Assembly: GCA_037013495.1 (NCBI GenBank)
Contig: JAZDXN010000013.1
Location: 1,364,001 to 1,428,000 of the forward strand
Source of the DNA: Hippophae tibetana
Taxonomy: Eukaryota; Streptophyta; Magnoliopsida; Rosales; Elaeagnaceae
Reading direction: 5' to 3'
Length of the DNA: 64,000 bases
In this document: piece by piece, positions 62,712-64,000 of the stretch
How positions within the stretch are numbered: the first letter of the stretch is position 1
How the letters are laid out: the number at the start of each line of letters is the position of its first letter
Program-made: the position numbers and the translations under genes
Notes under the pieces: model-generated
Databases searched by the model: none
What the model saw: the letters and a program-made list of their open reading frames with translations, nothing else
Told to the model about the DNA's origin: nothing

Positions 62712-64000
62712 TTGCTTCTATGTATAATATTTTGTCACTTATGTTTTATCTTACCCTTTCTAGCGAACAAGATATATTTGCTCATCATTGTGGCAAACCT
62801 ATATAAACAAAATCATTTTGCAGGTAGACATATTGATGGAGCATTCTATAACTTGGAACCTGTAGCTTTGATACCTCAATGTACTTCAATTATGGTCAAA
62901 CTCATGATTGCATGTCAAAGCGGAGAGGCACTTCGTTGTAGATTCCTAGGTTCAGAAACACCTTATCCTTTTGCACACAACTGTATTCAATTTCATTAAA
63001 AATATATTCATCATCTTCTAGTCCTTGAAACTCAACAGGCCATAAAGGAGATGAAAAGATTTGAATGTATTAAGCAAATTTTTTTGGTAACATGAGCATT
63101 TTATATTTGGGTTTTTAGTCAATTTCTCTATGTGAAGTTTGAAGTAATCTTTACAAATGGTACTTTCTTTGTATCATTAGTAAAAGAAATATCTTCGAAA
63201 CAAGCTTCTAGAAATTAGTTACTTGTTATTGAAGGAGTTTTCCTAGTTACAGTTGGTTCCAAAATAACGAAGAGGTCTCATTTCATATGCTACTTTTTTG
63301 ATGAGAGCTAATTAATCTATGCATAATTTAACGATGCAAGGTGTCAGACACACGCTCCTGCGTATCTTCCTGCAATGGGAAGGTACCTGATCGGTTAACC
63401 ACGAAACATTAAATACTTACATCCACATTGCTTCTATGTATAATATTTTGTCACTTATGTTTTATCTTACACTTTCTAGCGAACAAGATATATTTGCTCA
63501 TCATTGTGGCAAAACAATCTAAACAAAATAATTTTGCAGTTAGACATATTGATGGAGCATTCTATAACTTGGAACCTGTAGCTTTGATACCCCAATGTAC
63601 TTCAATTATGGTCAAACTCATGATTGCATGTCAAAGCGGAGAGGCACTTCGTTGTAGATTCCTAGGTTCAGAAACACCTTATCCTTATGCACACAATTTT
63701 ATTCAATTTCATTAAAAATATATTCATCATCTTCTAGTCCTTGAAACTCAATAGGCCATAAAGGAGACGAAAAGATTTGAATGTATTAAGCAAATTTTTT
63801 TGGTAACTTGAGCATTTTATATTTGGGTTTTTAGTCAATTTCTCTATGTGAAGTTTGAAGTAATCTTTACAAACGGTACTTTCTTTGTATCATTAGTAAA
63901 AGAAATATCTTCGAAACAAGCTTCCAGAAATTAGTTACTTGTTATTGAAGGGGTTTTCCTAGTTACAGTTGGTTCCAAAATAACGAAGAGGTCTCATTTC
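62712..64000. repeat. Five-monomer repeat, copy 2, cut by the window end
   Basis: Anchors are at 62712 and 63428; the last unit stops after 573 bp. GCTTCCAGAAATTAG near 63920 matches 60341 in copy 1, so the correspondence continues to the edge. The array evidently extends past the window. Confidence 0.8.

Larger units (their letters stand above)
1..64000. repeat. Satellite DNA array, ~716-bp monomer, about 89 copies
   Basis: The same AT-rich segment recurs head to tail through the whole window, without inversions or intervening unique DNA. The anchor TTGCTTC followed by the ATAATATTTT block appears 89 times, at 261, 977, 1693, 2410, 3110, 3828, 4545, 5262, 5978 and so on to 63428. Spacing is 716 bp in most cases and 715-718 in most of the rest. 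In order within a monomer, other conserved landmarks are GATATATTTGCTC, a GGAACCTGTAG block, an AvrII-like CCTAGG, a T-run before GGTAAC, CTATGTGAAG, a HindIII-like AAGCTT, GAAGGGGTTTTCC, GAGGTCTCATTTC, GAGAGCTAATTAATC and GATCGGTTAACC. Variation is single substitutions plus rare 1-17-bp indels. Large satellites of this kind normally sit in eukaryotic heterochromatin. Whether this one is centromeric cannot be read from the sequence, and I do not recognise the family. Confidence 0.98.
27841..64000. repeat. Right array domain: diverged monomer subfamily
   Basis: From 28.0 kb the tail marker becomes TTAGTCAATTTC (or AGATGATTTC/AGATTATTTC) and the HindIII region becomes TCTAGAAATTAG. These markers are absent or rare to the left. 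Two main central haplotypes occur. One has GGCAAAACAATC and CAAAATAATTTTGCAG; the other has GGCAAACCTATATAAAC with CTTACCCTTTCTAG. Many units also carry AAGGTACCTGATC, which creates a KpnI-like GGTACC first seen in this domain at 34050. The domain is still the same satellite family, collinear along the full monomer, so it is a subfamily and not a different repeat. Confidence 0.88.

Noticed and set aside
261..63715. About 90 plus-strand open reading frames of 60-126 codons, one per monomer, as a protein family
   Set aside because: They repeat strictly with the 716-bp satellite period. Most rely on TTG or GTG starts, and many copies are broken by stops or frameshifts. No domain or codon pattern points to a real protein.
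1..64000. CRISPR array
   Set aside because: The repeat unit is 716 bp with no short repeat plus unique spacer structure; every part of the unit repeats.
1..64000. LTR retrotransposon, Helitron or DNA transposon within the array
   Set aside because: Monomer register is unbroken except for small indels and the 27.84-kb junction. I found no target-site duplications, terminal inverted repeats, reverse transcriptase or transposase motifs.

Overview
The whole window lies inside one tandem satellite DNA array. A monomer of about 716 bp (roughly one third G+C) repeats head to tail, always in the same orientation, from base 1 to base 64000. No unique flanking sequence is visible on either side. With the phase set at a conserved TTGCTTC anchor, there are 89 anchors, the first at 261 and the last at 63428. 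Anchor spacing is nearly always 714-718 bp. The exceptions are 700 bp (one deleted unit), 710 bp twice, 711 bp once, and one 906-bp interval that carries a 190-bp partial unit. I see no protein-coding gene, rRNA, tRNA, CRISPR array or autonomous mobile element. The reading frames that recur once per monomer begin mostly at TTG or GTG, are broken in many copies, and are best read as passive by-products of the repeat.

A homogeneous array of long AT-rich monomers, organised in higher-order repeats (HORs), is typical of eukaryotic heterochromatin: centromeric, pericentromeric or subtelomeric. A plant fits well, but nothing in the sequence proves plant over animal, and I do not recognise the monomer family.

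Layout. Left domain, 1-27840: monomers of three main types, called here A, B and C, marked by TTAGTCGATTTC in the tail. It contains a run of A units (2410-5977), two copies of a five-monomer HOR of about 3.58 kb (5978-13140), two copies of a four-monomer HOR of about 2.87 kb (13141-18871), and a looser C/A/B mosaic (18872-27463). Boundary, 27840/27841: an out-of-register join at a 4-bp AACT microhomology that leaves a 190-bp partial monomer. Right domain, 27841-64000: diverged monomers marked by TTAGTCAATTTC and TCTAGAAATTAG. It is built of dimers (29086-31949), trimers (32666-39105 and 38390-42672), dimers again (about 42.6-47.0 kb), three copies of a four-monomer HOR of 2863 bp (51260-59847), and a five-monomer repeat of 3580 bp running off the window end.

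The main biological content is therefore a record of array evolution: nested HORs of changing size, chimeric monomers, shared indels that trace duplications, and one illegitimate junction between two subfamilies.
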